Shown: piece by piece, positions 19,550 to 28,110 of the stretch
How the letters are laid out: each line of letters begins with the position of its first letter
Position numbering within the stretch: the first letter of the stretch is position 1
Source of the DNA: an uncultured Burkholderiales bacterium
GTDB taxonomy: Bacteria > Pseudomonadota > Gammaproteobacteria > Burkholderiales > Burkholderiaceae_C
DNA length: 64,000 bases
Direction of reading: 5' to 3'
Assembly: GCA_903932865.1 (NCBI GenBank)
Contig: CAIZHQ010000016.1
Coordinates: forward strand, 372,001-436,000
Position numbers and translations under genes: made by a program
Notes under the pieces: generated by a model
Database searches by the model: none
Told to the model about the DNA's origin: nothing
Seen by the model: the letters and a program-made list of their open reading frames with translations, nothing else

Positions 19550-20764
19550 ATGACCATCGAAATGATCCAGACAGAAGAATTCAACCAAGGCACACAGATC
19601 AAAGTGATCGGGGTGGGCGGCGGCGGCGGCAATGCCGTCGAGCACATGATCGAGCGCCAAGTTCAAGGTGTGGAGTTCATCTGCGCCAACACCGACGCAC
19701 AAGCCCTGGCCCGCAGCGCGGCGCACCGTTTTGTGCAACTGGGTCAAACCGGTCTGGGCGCTGGCAGCAGGCCCGACAAAGGCCGAGAAGCCGCTGAAAA
19801 TGCCGAGGCCGACATCCGTGCAGCCATCGAGGGTGCGCACATGTTGTTCATCACTGCTGGCATGGGCGGCGGCACTGGCACAGGCGCAGCGCCTGTGATT
19901 GCCCGCATTGCCAAAGACATGGGCATCCTCACCGTGGGCGTGGTCACCAAGCCTTTCGACTTTGAAGGCAAGCGCCGCATGGACAACGCTGACGAAGGCA
20001 TGAAGGAGCTCGAAGCCAGCGTGGACTCGCTGATCGTGGTCCTCAACGAAAAGCTGCTGGAATTGCCTGGCGGTGAAGACATGACGCAAGACGAGGCGTT
20101 CTCGCACGCCAACGACGTGCTGAAAAACGCCGTGGGCGGCATTGCTGAAATCATCAACGTGCCTGGCCATGTGAACGTCGACTTTGAAGACGTGCGCACC
20201 GTGATGGGAGAGCCGGGCAAAGCCATGATGGGCACGGCTGCTGCCAGCGGCCCGGACCGCGCACGCCTTGCGGCCGAACAAGCCGTGGCATGTCCGCTGC
20301 TCGAAGGCGTGGACCTCAAGGGCGCACGTGGTGTGCTGGTGTTGATCAGTGCTGCCAAGGGATCCTTGAAACTGTCTGAATCCAAGCAAGCCATGAACAC
20401 CATCCGCGACTGCGCTTCGGAAGATGCGCACGTCATCTATGGCACTGCCTACGACGAAAGCCTGGGCGACCAGATCCGAGTGACTGTGGTGGCCACAGGC
20501 TTGGCCAAGGCCGGTGCTCGCCGCGCGTCACCACCTTTGCAAGTGTTGCGCACTGGTACCGACAATGCCCCCTTCATGATGGGCGGGCAAGAAGCGGTGG
20601 CCTCCCCGATGGGCGCAACAGCTGCCCTGAGCGCTGCGGGCATGAACACCCCGGCCATCTGGCGCAGCAACCGCACCCATGCGGCGGCGCGTGTGGACGG
20701 CATGGCCAATGCGGGCATGGACGACATCGAGATCCCGGCCTTCCTGCGCAAACAGGCGGACTGA
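19550..20764 (+). CDS. ftsZ: Cell division protein FtsZ
   Basis: 404-residue tubulin-like GTPase forming the Z ring. N-terminal IKVIGVGGGGGNAVEHM, tubulin signature GGGTGTGAAP (about residues 106-115), T7 loop region VNVDFEDVRTVM, and the C-terminal conserved peptide DDIEIPAFLRKQAD that binds FtsA and ZipA. ATG at 19550 follows TTTAGGAGAAGTACC, a clear ribosome-binding site; the track's 19487 start is rejected. The 135-bp spacer after ftsA is the widest inside the cluster before lpxC and may hold an ftsZ promoter. Confidence 0.98.
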   Translation: MTIEMIQTEEFNQGTQIKVIGVGGGGGNAVEHMIERQVQGVEFICANTDAQALARSAAHRFVQLGQTGLGAGSRPDKGREAAENAEADIRAAIEGAHMLFITAGMGGGTGTGAAPVIARIAKDMGILTVGVVTKPFDFEGKRRMDNADEGMKELEASVDSLIVVLNEKLLELPGGEDMTQDEAFSHANDVLKNAVGGIAEIINVPGHVNVDFEDVRTVMGEPGKAMMGTAAASGPDRARLAAEQAVACPLLEGVDLKGARGVLVLISAAKGSLKLSESKQAMNTIRDCASEDAHVIYGTAYDESLGDQIRVTVVATGLAKAGARRASPPLQVLRTGTDNAPFMMGGQEAVASPMGATAALSAAGMNTPAIWRSNRTHAAARVDGMANAGMDDIEIPAFLRKQAD

Positions 20765-20797
20765 TCCATTCGCCCTCAGGGGCTTTGTGGACAAGGG

Positions 20798-20821
20798 CCA
20801 GACCGGCATCCGCCGGTCTGG
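20798..20821 (+). terminator. Strong hairpin between ftsZ and lpxC
   Basis: Perfect 10-bp stem CCAGACCGGC/GCCGGTCTGG with an ATCC loop, 33 bp after the ftsZ stop. No T-run follows (TCCCCC), so it may be a Rho-assisted terminator, an mRNA-stabilising 3' end, or an attenuating hairpin ahead of lpxC. Confidence 0.6.
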
Positions 20822-20827
20822 TCCCCC

Positions 20828-20834
20828 TTAAAAT
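20828..20834 (+). promoter_or_regulatory. -10-like TTAAAAT immediately upstream of lpxC
   Basis: TAAAAT ends 6 bases before the lpxC ATG, which would place +1 on the A of the start codon. No -35 hexamer and no Shine-Dalgarno are visible, so this is a tentative leaderless promoter. Confidence 0.35.
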
Positions 20835-20840
20835 GCTTGC

Positions 20841-21764
20841 ATGCTCGCCCAACGCACCCTCAAAACCCTGACCCGAGCCGTTGGCGTGGGTTTGCACAGC
20901 GGCCAGCGGGTCGAATTGACGCTGCGCCCCGCAGCGCCCGATACCGGCATTGTGTTTCGTCGGGTGGATCTGCCCGAGCCCGTGGACATCCCGGTGCGGG
21001 CCGAGTCGGTGACCGACACGCGCCTGGCCTCGACCATCTCGGTCGGGCAGGCCAAAGTTTTCACCGTCGAGCACCTCATGTCCGCCTGCGCGGGTCTGGG
21101 CATCGACAACCTGTATGTGGACATCACTGCCGAAGAAGTGCCCATTCTGGATGGCTCAGCATCGTCGTTTGTGTTTTTGTTGCAAAGCGCGGGGATCGTC
21201 GAGCAAAACGCGCCCAAGCGGTTTTTGCGCGTGCTCAAAACCGTGCAAGTCAGTGAAGGCGAGGGCAACAACATCAAATGGGCCAAATTAGAGCCTTACC
21301 ACGGCTACAAACTCAGCTTTGAGATCGATTTCCGCCACCCCGCCGTCGATTCGACCGGTCAGTTGGTGGTGTTTGACATGTCCGAAGGCGTCTACTCGCG
21401 TGACATCGCCCGAGCCCGTACCTTTGGCTTCACCAAAGACGTGGAAATGATGCGCGCCAATGGGTTGGCTCTGGGCGGCGGTCTGGACAACGCCATCGTC
21501 ATGGACGATTACAAGGTACTCAACGCCGACGGTCTGCGCTACGACGACGAGTTCGTCAAGCACAAAATCCTTGACGCCATGGGCGATTTGTACATCGTGG
21601 GCAAACCCTTGCTGGCTGCCTACAGCGCCTTCCGCTCGGGCCATGCCATGAACAACCAGTTGTTGCGCGCCCTGCTGGCCCAGCCTGATGCCTACGAGAT
21701 CGTGACTTTTGACGTGGCCAGCCAGGCCCCCAAAGGCTTTGGATCGTTGCAACCGGCTTGGTGA
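20841..21764 (+). CDS. lpxC: UDP-3-O-acyl-N-acetylglucosamine deacetylase LpxC
   Basis: 307-residue zinc hydrolase catalysing the committed step of lipid A synthesis. N-terminal [18 protein letters not shown]; zinc ligands in [15 protein letters not shown] (His) and in [10 protein letters not shown] (His, Asp); catalytic His in [12 protein letters not shown]. Standard length and last gene of the dcw cluster, as in E. coli. The start ATG at 20841 (MLAQRTLKT) matches the family. Confidence 0.97.
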   Translation: MLAQRTLKTLTRAVGVGLHSGQRVELTLRPAAPDTGIVFRRVDLPEPVDIPVRAESVTDTRLASTISVGQAKVFTVEHLMSACAGLGIDNLYVDITAEEVPILDGSASSFVFLLQSAGIVEQNAPKRFLRVLKTVQVSEGEGNNIKWAKLEPYHGYKLSFEIDFRHPAVDSTGQLVVFDMSEGVYSRDIARARTFGFTKDVEMMRANGLALGGGLDNAIVMDDYKVLNADGLRYDDEFVKHKILDAMGDLYIVGKPLLAAYSAFRSGHAMNNQLLRALLAQPDAYEIVTFDVASQAPKGFGSLQPAW

Positions 21765-21899
21765 AAGCAGGAACAGCGCGGCTCGTTTGTCCGTACCCCT
21801 TACTCTCCCAGCCGAAGCTCAATGAGCAGTCAGGTCTGGCCGCAGGCCGTTGCCATTTTCCGTGTCGCAGCCTGTTCAACCCCCCGTCTTGGCCTGCGC

Positions 21900-21905
21900 T
21901 ACCAT
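21900..21905 (+). promoter_or_regulatory. -10-like TACCAT close to the DMT transporter start
   Basis: TACCAT ends 7 bases before the ATG at 21913, similar spacing to lpxC, pyrF and the MerR gene. No convincing -35. Low confidence. Confidence 0.25.
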
Positions 21906-21912
21906 GGGTCAC

Positions 21913-22797
21913 ATGACCCTCAGCCGACAACAAATCACCTTGCTGATCATTTTGACTTTGGTCTGGGGTTTCAATTGGCCCATGCTCAAGCTGGGTGTCA
22001 GTTACTTTCCCCCCTTGTCATTTCGAAGTCTGAGCATGTGGATGGGCTTGCCCTTTTTGGCACTGGTGCTTTACATTAAAAAAGTGCCCTTCAAAATTCC
22101 GATGGCTGACTGGCGAGAGCTGTTCATTCTGGCCATCACCAACATGCTGGTTTGGCATGTGTTGATCATCCTAGCCGTACAGAATTTATCCAGTGGTCGT
22201 GCTGCGATTCTGGGTTACACCATGCCGATTTTTTCAGCCCTGATTGGGGTGCTCTGGTTCGGTGCTTCGATGCGCTGGCGGGCTTGGGCAGGGGTTTGCT
22301 GTGCGGCCCTCGGTGTGGTGTTCTTGCTTTGGCACGAATTGAGTGCCATCTCGGGCAAACCCTTGGGCGTGGTGCTGGGGCTGGTGGCAGCGGCCTTTTG
22401 GGGCTTGGGCACGCAGCAGATCCGTCACACCCGGATCCAAGTGCCGACATTGGCCATCGTGTTCTGGATGACTTGCATGAGCACATTGCTCATGAGTGTT
22501 TTGGCCTTTGCATTTGAGCGCCAAAACTGGGGGCCGATTCCAGACATCACTTGGGCGTCGATTGTGTACAACGCTTTTGGTGTGTTTGTGTTTGCCCAGG
22601 CCGCCTGGCTTTCATTGGCGCGCAATTTGCCACCGTTGGCCTCTACCTTGAGTGTGATGTTGATTCCGGTGCTGGGCGTTTTCAGTGGGGCATTTTTTTT
22701 GAACGAAGCCTTGCATTGGCAAGACTGGGCCGCCATCGTGTTGATCGTGCTGGCCATCGCCTCGGTGCTGTGGCCTGCTGGTCACCGCCCCCAATAG
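21913..22797 (+). CDS. DMT-superfamily (EamA) permease
   Basis: 294-residue polytopic membrane protein with about ten hydrophobic segments in two repeated EamA halves (LTLVWGFNWPMLKLGVSYFPP at the start; SVMLIPVLGVFSGAFFLNEAL near the end). The family exports amino acids or other metabolites; the substrate cannot be read. ATG at 21913 (MTLSRQQITLL) is preferred because the hydrophobic core begins at once; ATG at 21904 is possible. It stands alone, about 150 bp after lpxC. Confidence 0.85.
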   Translation: MTLSRQQITLLIILTLVWGFNWPMLKLGVSYFPPLSFRSLSMWMGLPFLALVLYIKKVPFKIPMADWRELFILAITNMLVWHVLIILAVQNLSSGRAAILGYTMPIFSALIGVLWFGASMRWRAWAGVCCAALGVVFLLWHELSAISGKPLGVVLGLVAAAFWGLGTQQIRHTRIQVPTLAIVFWMTCMSTLLMSVLAFAFERQNWGPIPDITWASIVYNAFGVFVFAQAAWLSLARNLPPLASTLSVMLIPVLGVFSGAFFLNEALHWQDWAAIVLIVLAIASVLWPAGHRPQ

Positions 22798-22807
22798 GCC
22801 CAACCGT

Positions 22808-22842
22808 CCACTGACCACTGACCACTGACTACTGACCACTGA
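22808..22842 (+). repeat. Heptamer tandem repeat (CCACTGA)x5
   Basis: Five uninterrupted CCACTGA units; the fourth reads CTACTGA. The array lies between the DMT permease stop and the amidase ATG, ending 6 bases before the start codon, where a ribosome-binding site would be. Confidence 0.9.
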
Positions 22843-22848
22843 CAGCAC

Positions 22849-24168
22849 ATGAACCAGGACCTGACCCTTTTGAACTGCGCTGCCCTGCAGCAAGCCTACG
22901 GCCAGGGGCTGTGTGACCCTGTGGCCGTGACCCGGGCGCACTTGGCACGGATTGCGCAGCGCAACCCGGCGCTGCAGGCCTTTGTGCATGTGTGCGAAGA
23001 CTTGGCCTTGCAGCAGGCACAGGCCAGTGCGCAGCGATGGGCCAGTGGGCAGCCGTTGGGGCCGCTCGATGGGGTGGTGATGGCCCTGAAGGACAACATC
23101 GACGTCGTCGGCATGCCGTGCACCGCTGGTACAGCGGCCTATGCGCAGCGCATGCCGGTGCACGATGCACCTGTTTACCAACGCTTGCGCGATGCCGGCC
23201 TGGTGTTGTTGGGCAAGCTCAACATGCACGAAGCCGCCTTGGGGGCCACCACCGACAACCCTGTCTATGGCCGCTGCATGAATCCCTTGCGCGAGGGCTA
23301 CACGCCGGGCGGCTCCAGCGGTGGTTCGGCCGCTGCCGTGGCCGATCACCTGTGCACCATCGCCATGGGGACCGACACCATGGGTTCGGTCCGCATTCCG
23401 GCCGCTTACTGCGGTGTGATGGGCATGATCCCCACACGCACGCGCTTGCCCACGGACGGCATAGTGCCCTTGAGCCCCACCTTGGATGTGGCAGGGCCTC
23501 TGGCGCGCAGTGGACACGATCTGGCGCAAGTGATGGCCTGTCTCTTGGGCGTGAGCCTGGCGACCGCGTCTGACGCCAACGCCTGGCGTGGTTTGCGCGT
23601 GGGCATCTTGCCGCAGACGAGCGAGGTGGCGATGGCCCCGGACGTGCAAGCGGCTTGGCAGGCCACGCAACAGCGCTTGCAAGCGCGAGGCGCACTGCTC
23701 AAATCCGTGGCTTTGCCTGACTGGTCTCCTGCCCGCAACCGCTTGCATGCCTTGCTCATGAGCGAGTGGGAAGGGGCTGATTACTGGTTGGATGCCTTGG
23801 GGCCCGAGTTGCCGGGGTTGAGCGTTGGCTTGCAAAAAATGCTGCGTTACGGGGCGGGTTTACCGCTGCCCAAGCGGCAGGGCAGCCAGGCCGCCATTGA
23901 CGGCTTGCGTGCGCAAGCCGGGCTTTTGTTCGCAGACATCGATGTTTTGCTGTTGCCCACCACGCCGCACACCAGCTTTGCCCACACCGAAGCCGCGCCT
24001 GCCAGCCAGGCCGACTGGGCGTGCCTGGCCAACCTGTTGGGAGCGCCCGCTTTGTCCTTTCCTTGCCCGAGCGATGGTTTGCCGGTGTCGTGCCAGTTGT
24101 TGGCCGCTCCCGGTCAGGACGAGCGCTTGCTCGCGCTGGCTTGTGCGCTCGACACGTTTTGGGATTGA
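22849..24168 (+). CDS. Amidase-signature family hydrolase
   Basis: 439-residue amidase-signature enzyme (GatA/indoleacetamide-hydrolase type). The Ser-cisSer-Lys triad is readable: Lys in VVMALKDNIDV (about residue 82), cis-Ser in TPGGSSGGSAAAVA, nucleophile Ser in GTDTMGSVRIPAAYC, where Met replaces the usual Gly of the DTGGS motif. The C-terminal tail is shorter than in GatA and no gatB/gatC is nearby, so a small-amide hydrolase is likelier than tRNA amidotransferase. Its 3' end overlaps the convergent MmgE/PrpD gene by 55 bp. Start has no evident Shine-Dalgarno, only the heptamer repeat. Confidence 0.85.
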   Translation: MNQDLTLLNCAALQQAYGQGLCDPVAVTRAHLARIAQRNPALQAFVHVCEDLALQQAQASAQRWASGQPLGPLDGVVMALKDNIDVVGMPCTAGTAAYAQRMPVHDAPVYQRLRDAGLVLLGKLNMHEAALGATTDNPVYGRCMNPLREGYTPGGSSGGSAAAVADHLCTIAMGTDTMGSVRIPAAYCGVMGMIPTRTRLPTDGIVPLSPTLDVAGPLARSGHDLAQVMACLLGVSLATASDANAWRGLRVGILPQTSEVAMAPDVQAAWQATQQRLQARGALLKSVALPDWSPARNRLHALLMSEWEGADYWLDALGPELPGLSVGLQKMLRYGAGLPLPKRQGSQAAIDGLRAQAGLLFADIDVLLLPTTPHTSFAHTEAAPASQADWACLANLLGAPALSFPCPSDGLPVSCQLLAAPGQDERLLALACALDTFWD

Positions 24169-25535
24169 TGCCAGCTTTGCAAGCTGCTCCACAAACGCGC
24201 GGGTGAATCATCCTCAGCCAGCGCAAGCGCTGCGCTGATGAGATGCCGAGCCTGCCAATCTATCCAGCCACTGGCCTGCAGCAGTTGCGTGGCTTTGGCC
24301 ATCACCTGGTCCGGGCTCAAGGGGTTTTCCGGATCGCCTAAAACGTTGACCACTTCACTGCTGTGTTGGGTGCCGTTTGCCATTTGCAGCTGCAAATGGG
24401 CACCAAAACTTTGCGGGTACGCCTGCTCTTGTGCTGGCCCGCACACCAGCGTGATGCATTCGCGCAGTGCGCTGCAGATCGGGTCCAACAGCGCCTCTGG
24501 CGCGGTGGCCTCCAGCCCGAAATCGCCATGGCACAGGGCCCAGGCCACGCCATGCTGCAAACTGAATTTGCCTTGCAAGGGCGTTTGCGGGCAAGGCTGG
24601 TCAGCAAACGACAGTGCCACCGCGTAGGTGTCAAGATGCATGTGTTCGATCTGCCCGGGATCGATCCCTTGCGCGTGTAACTGCAAAGCGCATTCGATGG
24701 CAGGGTGCACATGCCTGCACGCAGGCCAGGGCTTGAAGCTGACTTCGTGCACGCGCCAGGCGCGATCGGGTGGGGTCTGCAGCAGTGCGCGCGCCCTGGC
24801 CGCGTCCAGATTGCCTCCGGTGGCCTTCAACCAGCCCAAAGGCCCTTCTAGGATGGACAAAGGCCCGGTCATGCCAGCTGCCGCAAGGTCTGCTGCGACC
24901 AAGCCTGCTTGGGCGCTGTGGCCTGTGGCCAGTTGCTTGGCCAAGCCCGGCTCAAGGCGGCATTGCCAGACGCCCGCAGATTGCATGCCTGCCAAGGCCA
25001 AGGCGTGTTGCGTGTGCGTAGGGTCCAGACCCAGCAAGCGGGCGCAGGCCATGGCACTGGCAAAGACCCCGGTCGTCGCGGTGCTGTACCACTGGCCGTA
25101 ATGGCTGGGCCCGCTGAGCAGGCCGAGCAAGATGCCGGTTTCATAGCCCACCACCACCGCATCGAGCAATGCCTCGGCGGTGGTGTTTTCGCGTTGGGCC
25201 ATGGCCAGCACGGCTGGAATGACCGTGTCGCCTGCATGCACCACGGCTTCGCGGTGCACATCGTCCATTTCATGGCTGCTGCCCAGGCTACCGTTCCAGC
25301 GGGCGGCCTCTGCTGCCTGCAAGCTGCTGTGTCCACAGACCCAAATGGGACCGGGCGCCTGCTTAGCGGCCCATCGCCGCAGTACCGCGCCCAACTCGGT
25401 CGTTTGCCCCAAATGCGCACAAGCCATCCAGTCGATCAGCTGCAGTGCCGCACGTTGGCGGTCATGCAGGCGAATGGGTCTTCGCAAAGCCGCCACCAGC
25501 CATTCGCTCCAAGGTGTTGGGTGTGCGAGTGGCAT
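24114..25535 (-). CDS. MmgE/PrpD family protein (set A)
   Basis: 473-residue member of the MmgE/PrpD family, which includes 2-methylcitrate dehydratase, cis-aconitate decarboxylase and epimerases acting on carboxylic acids. The active-site region SSHEMDDVHREAVVHAG matches the family His/Asp cluster, and GYETGILLG and FKPWPACRHVHPAIE follow as expected. ATG at 25535 shares one base with the upstream hydratase stop (TGATG); the track's GTG at 25538 is one codon earlier. Last gene of the nine-gene minus-strand operon. Substrate unknown; a paralogue is at 35565-36908. Confidence 0.85.
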   Translation of the reverse strand: MPLAHPTPWSEWLVAALRRPIRLHDRQRAALQLIDWMACAHLGQTTELGAVLRRWAAKQAPGPIWVCGHSSLQAAEAARWNGSLGSSHEMDDVHREAVVHAGDTVIPAVLAMAQRENTTAEALLDAVVVGYETGILLGLLSGPSHYGQWYSTATTGVFASAMACARLLGLDPTHTQHALALAGMQSAGVWQCRLEPGLAKQLATGHSAQAGLVAADLAAAGMTGPLSILEGPLGWLKATGGNLDAARARALLQTPPDRAWRVHEVSFKPWPACRHVHPAIECALQLHAQGIDPGQIEHMHLDTYAVALSFADQPCPQTPLQGKFSLQHGVAWALCHGDFGLEATAPEALLDPICSALRECITLVCGPAQEQAYPQSFGAHLQLQMANGTQHSSEVVNVLGDPENPLSPDQVMAKATQLLQASGWIDWQARHLISAALALAEDDSPARLWSSLQSWHQSQNVSSAQASASKRSS

Positions 25536-26335
25536 CACAGGCCCTTGAATCGGGGCGGTCTTTTTTCATTGAAGGCCAGCACGCCCTCGCGCCGATCTTC
25601 GGTGTCCACCAGCTGGTTGTAGGCCTCCACCTCAAACCGGTAAGCTGTGCGCAATTCCATTTGGCTCCCGTACCGAATGGACTTTTTGACCTGCCTAACC
25701 GACAGCGGTGCATTGCGCGCCAAGGTTTGGGCCGTGTGCAGTGTTTCGCTCAGCAACTGTCCGGGTTCGAGGGTTTGATTGAGCAAGCCCCACTCCAACG
25801 CTTGCAGGGCAGTGAAGGCTTGCCCCGTCATGATGAGTTCCTTGGCGCGGCGCTCGCCGATGGCACGGGGCAGGTTTTGCGTGCCGCCCATGCCGGGCAT
25901 GATGCCCAAGGTGACTTCAGGCATGGCAAAGCGCGCGCTGTTGCTGGCATACATGAAATCGCAGCACAAGGCCAATTCCAGTCCGCCGCCATAAGCATGG
26001 CCGTTGACGGCAGCGATCACGGGCAGCGGCAAATCCACCAAGGCCCAGGACATGCGTTCAAAGATCTCATGCTGGTGTGTCCATTGCGCACGCGTCATGC
26101 CCTTGCGCTCTTTCAGGTCACCCCCCGCACAGAAAATTGTCGAACCCGCGCCGGTCAACACCACACAGCGCACGCCCTGCGCATCGTCGGTCAGGCGCAG
26201 CCACAGGTCCAGCAGTTCCTGTCCCATGCGTGTGTTGATGGCGTTGCCCACATCGGGGCGGTTCAAGGTGACTTGCAGGACGCCATCGGCGTGGGACTCC
26301 AGCAAGAGAGTTTCAGGGGCTTGCAGCGGGTCCAT
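25535..26335 (-). CDS. Enoyl-CoA hydratase/isomerase family protein (set A)
   Basis: 266-residue crotonase-fold protein. The oxyanion region FCAGGDLKE and the core GHAYGGGLELALCCD are present, and both Glu of classical hydratases are kept: the Glu of GGGLE and that of RFAMPEVTLG. It may therefore be a true 2-enoyl-CoA hydratase. ATG at 26335 (MDPLQAPETL) chosen; the longer track frame begins inside the SDR gene. It lies 22 bp after the SDR and is coupled to MmgE/PrpD. Probably acts on a CoA thioester made by the CaiB-type transferase at the head of the operon. Confidence 0.85.
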   Translation of the reverse strand: MDPLQAPETLLLESHADGVLQVTLNRPDVGNAINTRMGQELLDLWLRLTDDAQGVRCVVLTGAGSTIFCAGGDLKERKGMTRAQWTHQHEIFERMSWALVDLPLPVIAAVNGHAYGGGLELALCCDFMYASNSARFAMPEVTLGIMPGMGGTQNLPRAIGERRAKELIMTGQAFTALQALEWGLLNQTLEPGQLLSETLHTAQTLARNAPLSVRQVKKSIRYGSQMELRTAYRFEVEAYNQLVDTEDRREGVLAFNEKRPPRFKGL

Positions 26336-26357
26336 GGGTATTGAGACGAAGCAAGGG

Positions 26358-27134
26358 TCAATTCGGCGCGTACTGTTGTCCACCGTCGACGTGCAACACG
26401 GTGCCACTCAAGTAGCCGCAAACGGGTGACGCGCAATGCACGGCAAGGCGTGCAATTTCGTCGGGCTCGGCCAAACGGCCAAAAGGCAATTTCTGCGTCA
26501 TCTCCAACCAGCGTGAAGCGTCCCCCAGCTTGCTCGCAGCTTGCTGCCTGAGCACGCCTTCAATGCGGTCACTGCGCGTGGGCGAGGGGTTGATGCCGAA
26601 CACCCTCACACCCTTGCGCACGCTGCCGGCGCCAACGCCCTGTGTGAACGAAATCAGTGCGCCGTTGGCTGCCGAGCCGCAAATGTATTCGTAGCGTGGT
26701 GCAGCCCCGGCCATGCCGATGATGTTGCAAATGACACCTTGCCCGCGTGACTCCATGGCCCCCAGATACAACCGGGTGAGGTTGATGTAACTGAACAATT
26801 TGAGCTCCCAAGAGGCGCGCCATGCGTCTTCGGCAATGTCGTGGAGGCTGCCGCCCGGGATGGCACCTGCGTTGTTGACCAGGATGTCTGCCGCAGGAAA
26901 CAGATTGAACAAAGCGCGGTCAGAGCCAGGTTGTGACAAATCGATCTCGGCGATGGCGGGAGCTGGCAGGCCTTCTTTTGCAAAGGCAACCAAGGCGGCG
27001 TCCAGGTTGCTGCGTTGGCGTGACACCAAGACCGGCTTGGCGCCTTCGCGTGCAAAGTTCAGGGCAATGGCCAAGCCAATGCCTTTGGAGCCACCGGTCA
27101 CGATGACTTGTTTTTGATCGAGTTGGAGGTTCAT
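26358..27134 (-). CDS. SDR-family oxidoreductase with altered YxxxK site (set A)
   Basis: 258-residue Rossmann protein of the short-chain dehydrogenase family. Cofactor motif VTGGSKGIG and VNNAGAIPGG are intact and the C-terminal SGTVLHVDGGQQYAPN is typical. The catalytic YxxxK position reads GSAAN (in YICGSAANGAL): Tyr is Gly and Lys is Asn, with a Tyr three residues further upstream. A paralogue in set B has the same GxxxN pattern. It may use a shifted Tyr or catalyse a different reaction. 90-bp gap to the upstream deacetylase gene. Confidence 0.85.
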   Translation of the reverse strand: MNLQLDQKQVIVTGGSKGIGLAIALNFAREGAKPVLVSRQRSNLDAALVAFAKEGLPAPAIAEIDLSQPGSDRALFNLFPAADILVNNAGAIPGGSLHDIAEDAWRASWELKLFSYINLTRLYLGAMESRGQGVICNIIGMAGAAPRYEYICGSAANGALISFTQGVGAGSVRKGVRVFGINPSPTRSDRIEGVLRQQAASKLGDASRWLEMTQKLPFGRLAEPDEIARLAVHCASPVCGYLSGTVLHVDGGQQYAPN

Positions 27135-27224
27135 GCGTGAGGCCTGCGAATGGACCAGTCACTGGACTTGCCCGGGGTTTGGAGAGATCCAAGGGATTTT
27201 TGTGGGCGCACAGGGCGACGCAGA

Positions 27225-28109
27225 TCAAGGACTTGGCGGCGGCACTTGCGTGGTGTACCAGTCGGCGATTTGCCCGCCGTTCATGAAGCACACCTGGGGG
27301 GACTTCATCAGCAAGTCCAGCATGCGCTCAAAACTGGCAAAGCGGTGGGGCACGCCAATCAAGTGCGGGTGCAGACCGATGGCCAGCACACGGGGGTGTG
27401 TGGCCGCTTCGCGCTCAAACAAGGCGAGAGTGCGGGCCAGGCGTTCGTACATTTCGTCGCTGGTGTGTTTCTCGATGGCGTAAACGATCGAGTCGTTGAT
27501 TTCGAGGTTGTAGGGCATGGCCAGCAAAGGGCCGTTGCGCGTTTGCATCCAGCCAGGCACATCGTCCACCACCCAGTCAAAAACATAGTCTACGCCCTGC
27601 TTTTTCAGCAGTTCGGGGGTGTCGTGTGTTTCGCGCAAGCCGGGGCTCAACCAGCCTCTGGGGCGTTGGCCCGTGAAGCGTTCGATCATGTCCAGGCTCA
27701 TGGCGATCAAGGATTCTTCGGACTCGCCTTGGTTGTGGTTCAGACTTTTTTGGTGCACCCCATGGCCAATGAACTCCCAGCCTGCTTCGTGCATGGCTTG
27801 CGCAGCATGTGGGTAAGCGTTGATGACCCCGGCGTTGAAACTGGTAGAGGCGGGCAAACCCCGATCCTGAATGGCCCGAAGGATACGCGGCAAGCCAGCT
27901 CGCATGCCGTAATCGGCCCAGCTGAAGTTGGGCACATCGGGCACCGTCTCTTTGCCGTGTGGGGGCGTGATGATGGTGCGCGGCATGCTCGACTCGAACT
28001 GCCAGTGCTCCACGTTCACCACCAAGTGCACCATGATGGCGCCTTGTGGCGCAGCCTTCAATGCTGGCCCATCGTTGGAAAAGCGGTACGGAATGCGGGG
28101 GTTGGCCAT
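27225..28109 (-). CDS. Polysaccharide deacetylase family hydrolase, PuuE-like
   Basis: 294-residue NodB-fold protein of the branch containing allantoinase PuuE and cyclic-imide hydrolases rather than chitin deacetylases. Readable segments: VHLVVNVEHWQFE (first metal motif region, Asp replaced), FNAGVINAYP, WEFIGHGVHQKSLNH (His metal motif), PRGWLSPGLRETHDTPELL. No signal peptide. ATG at 28109 (MANPRIPYRF) starts one base after the ATPase stop, so it is translated with the importer. A role in opening a cyclic amide or imide brought in by that importer is inference. Confidence 0.75.
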   Translation of the reverse strand: MANPRIPYRFSNDGPALKAAPQGAIMVHLVVNVEHWQFESSMPRTIITPPHGKETVPDVPNFSWADYGMRAGLPRILRAIQDRGLPASTSFNAGVINAYPHAAQAMHEAGWEFIGHGVHQKSLNHNQGESEESLIAMSLDMIERFTGQRPRGWLSPGLRETHDTPELLKKQGVDYVFDWVVDDVPGWMQTRNGPLLAMPYNLEINDSIVYAIEKHTSDEMYERLARTLALFEREAATHPRVLAIGLHPHLIGVPHRFASFERMLDLLMKSPQVCFMNGGQIADWYTTQVPPPSP

Positions 28110-28110
28110 G

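Noticed and set aside
3268-21764. Tight overlaps through the dcw cluster as a novelty
   Set aside because: Gene order and ATGA coupling are standard for proteobacterial dcw clusters.
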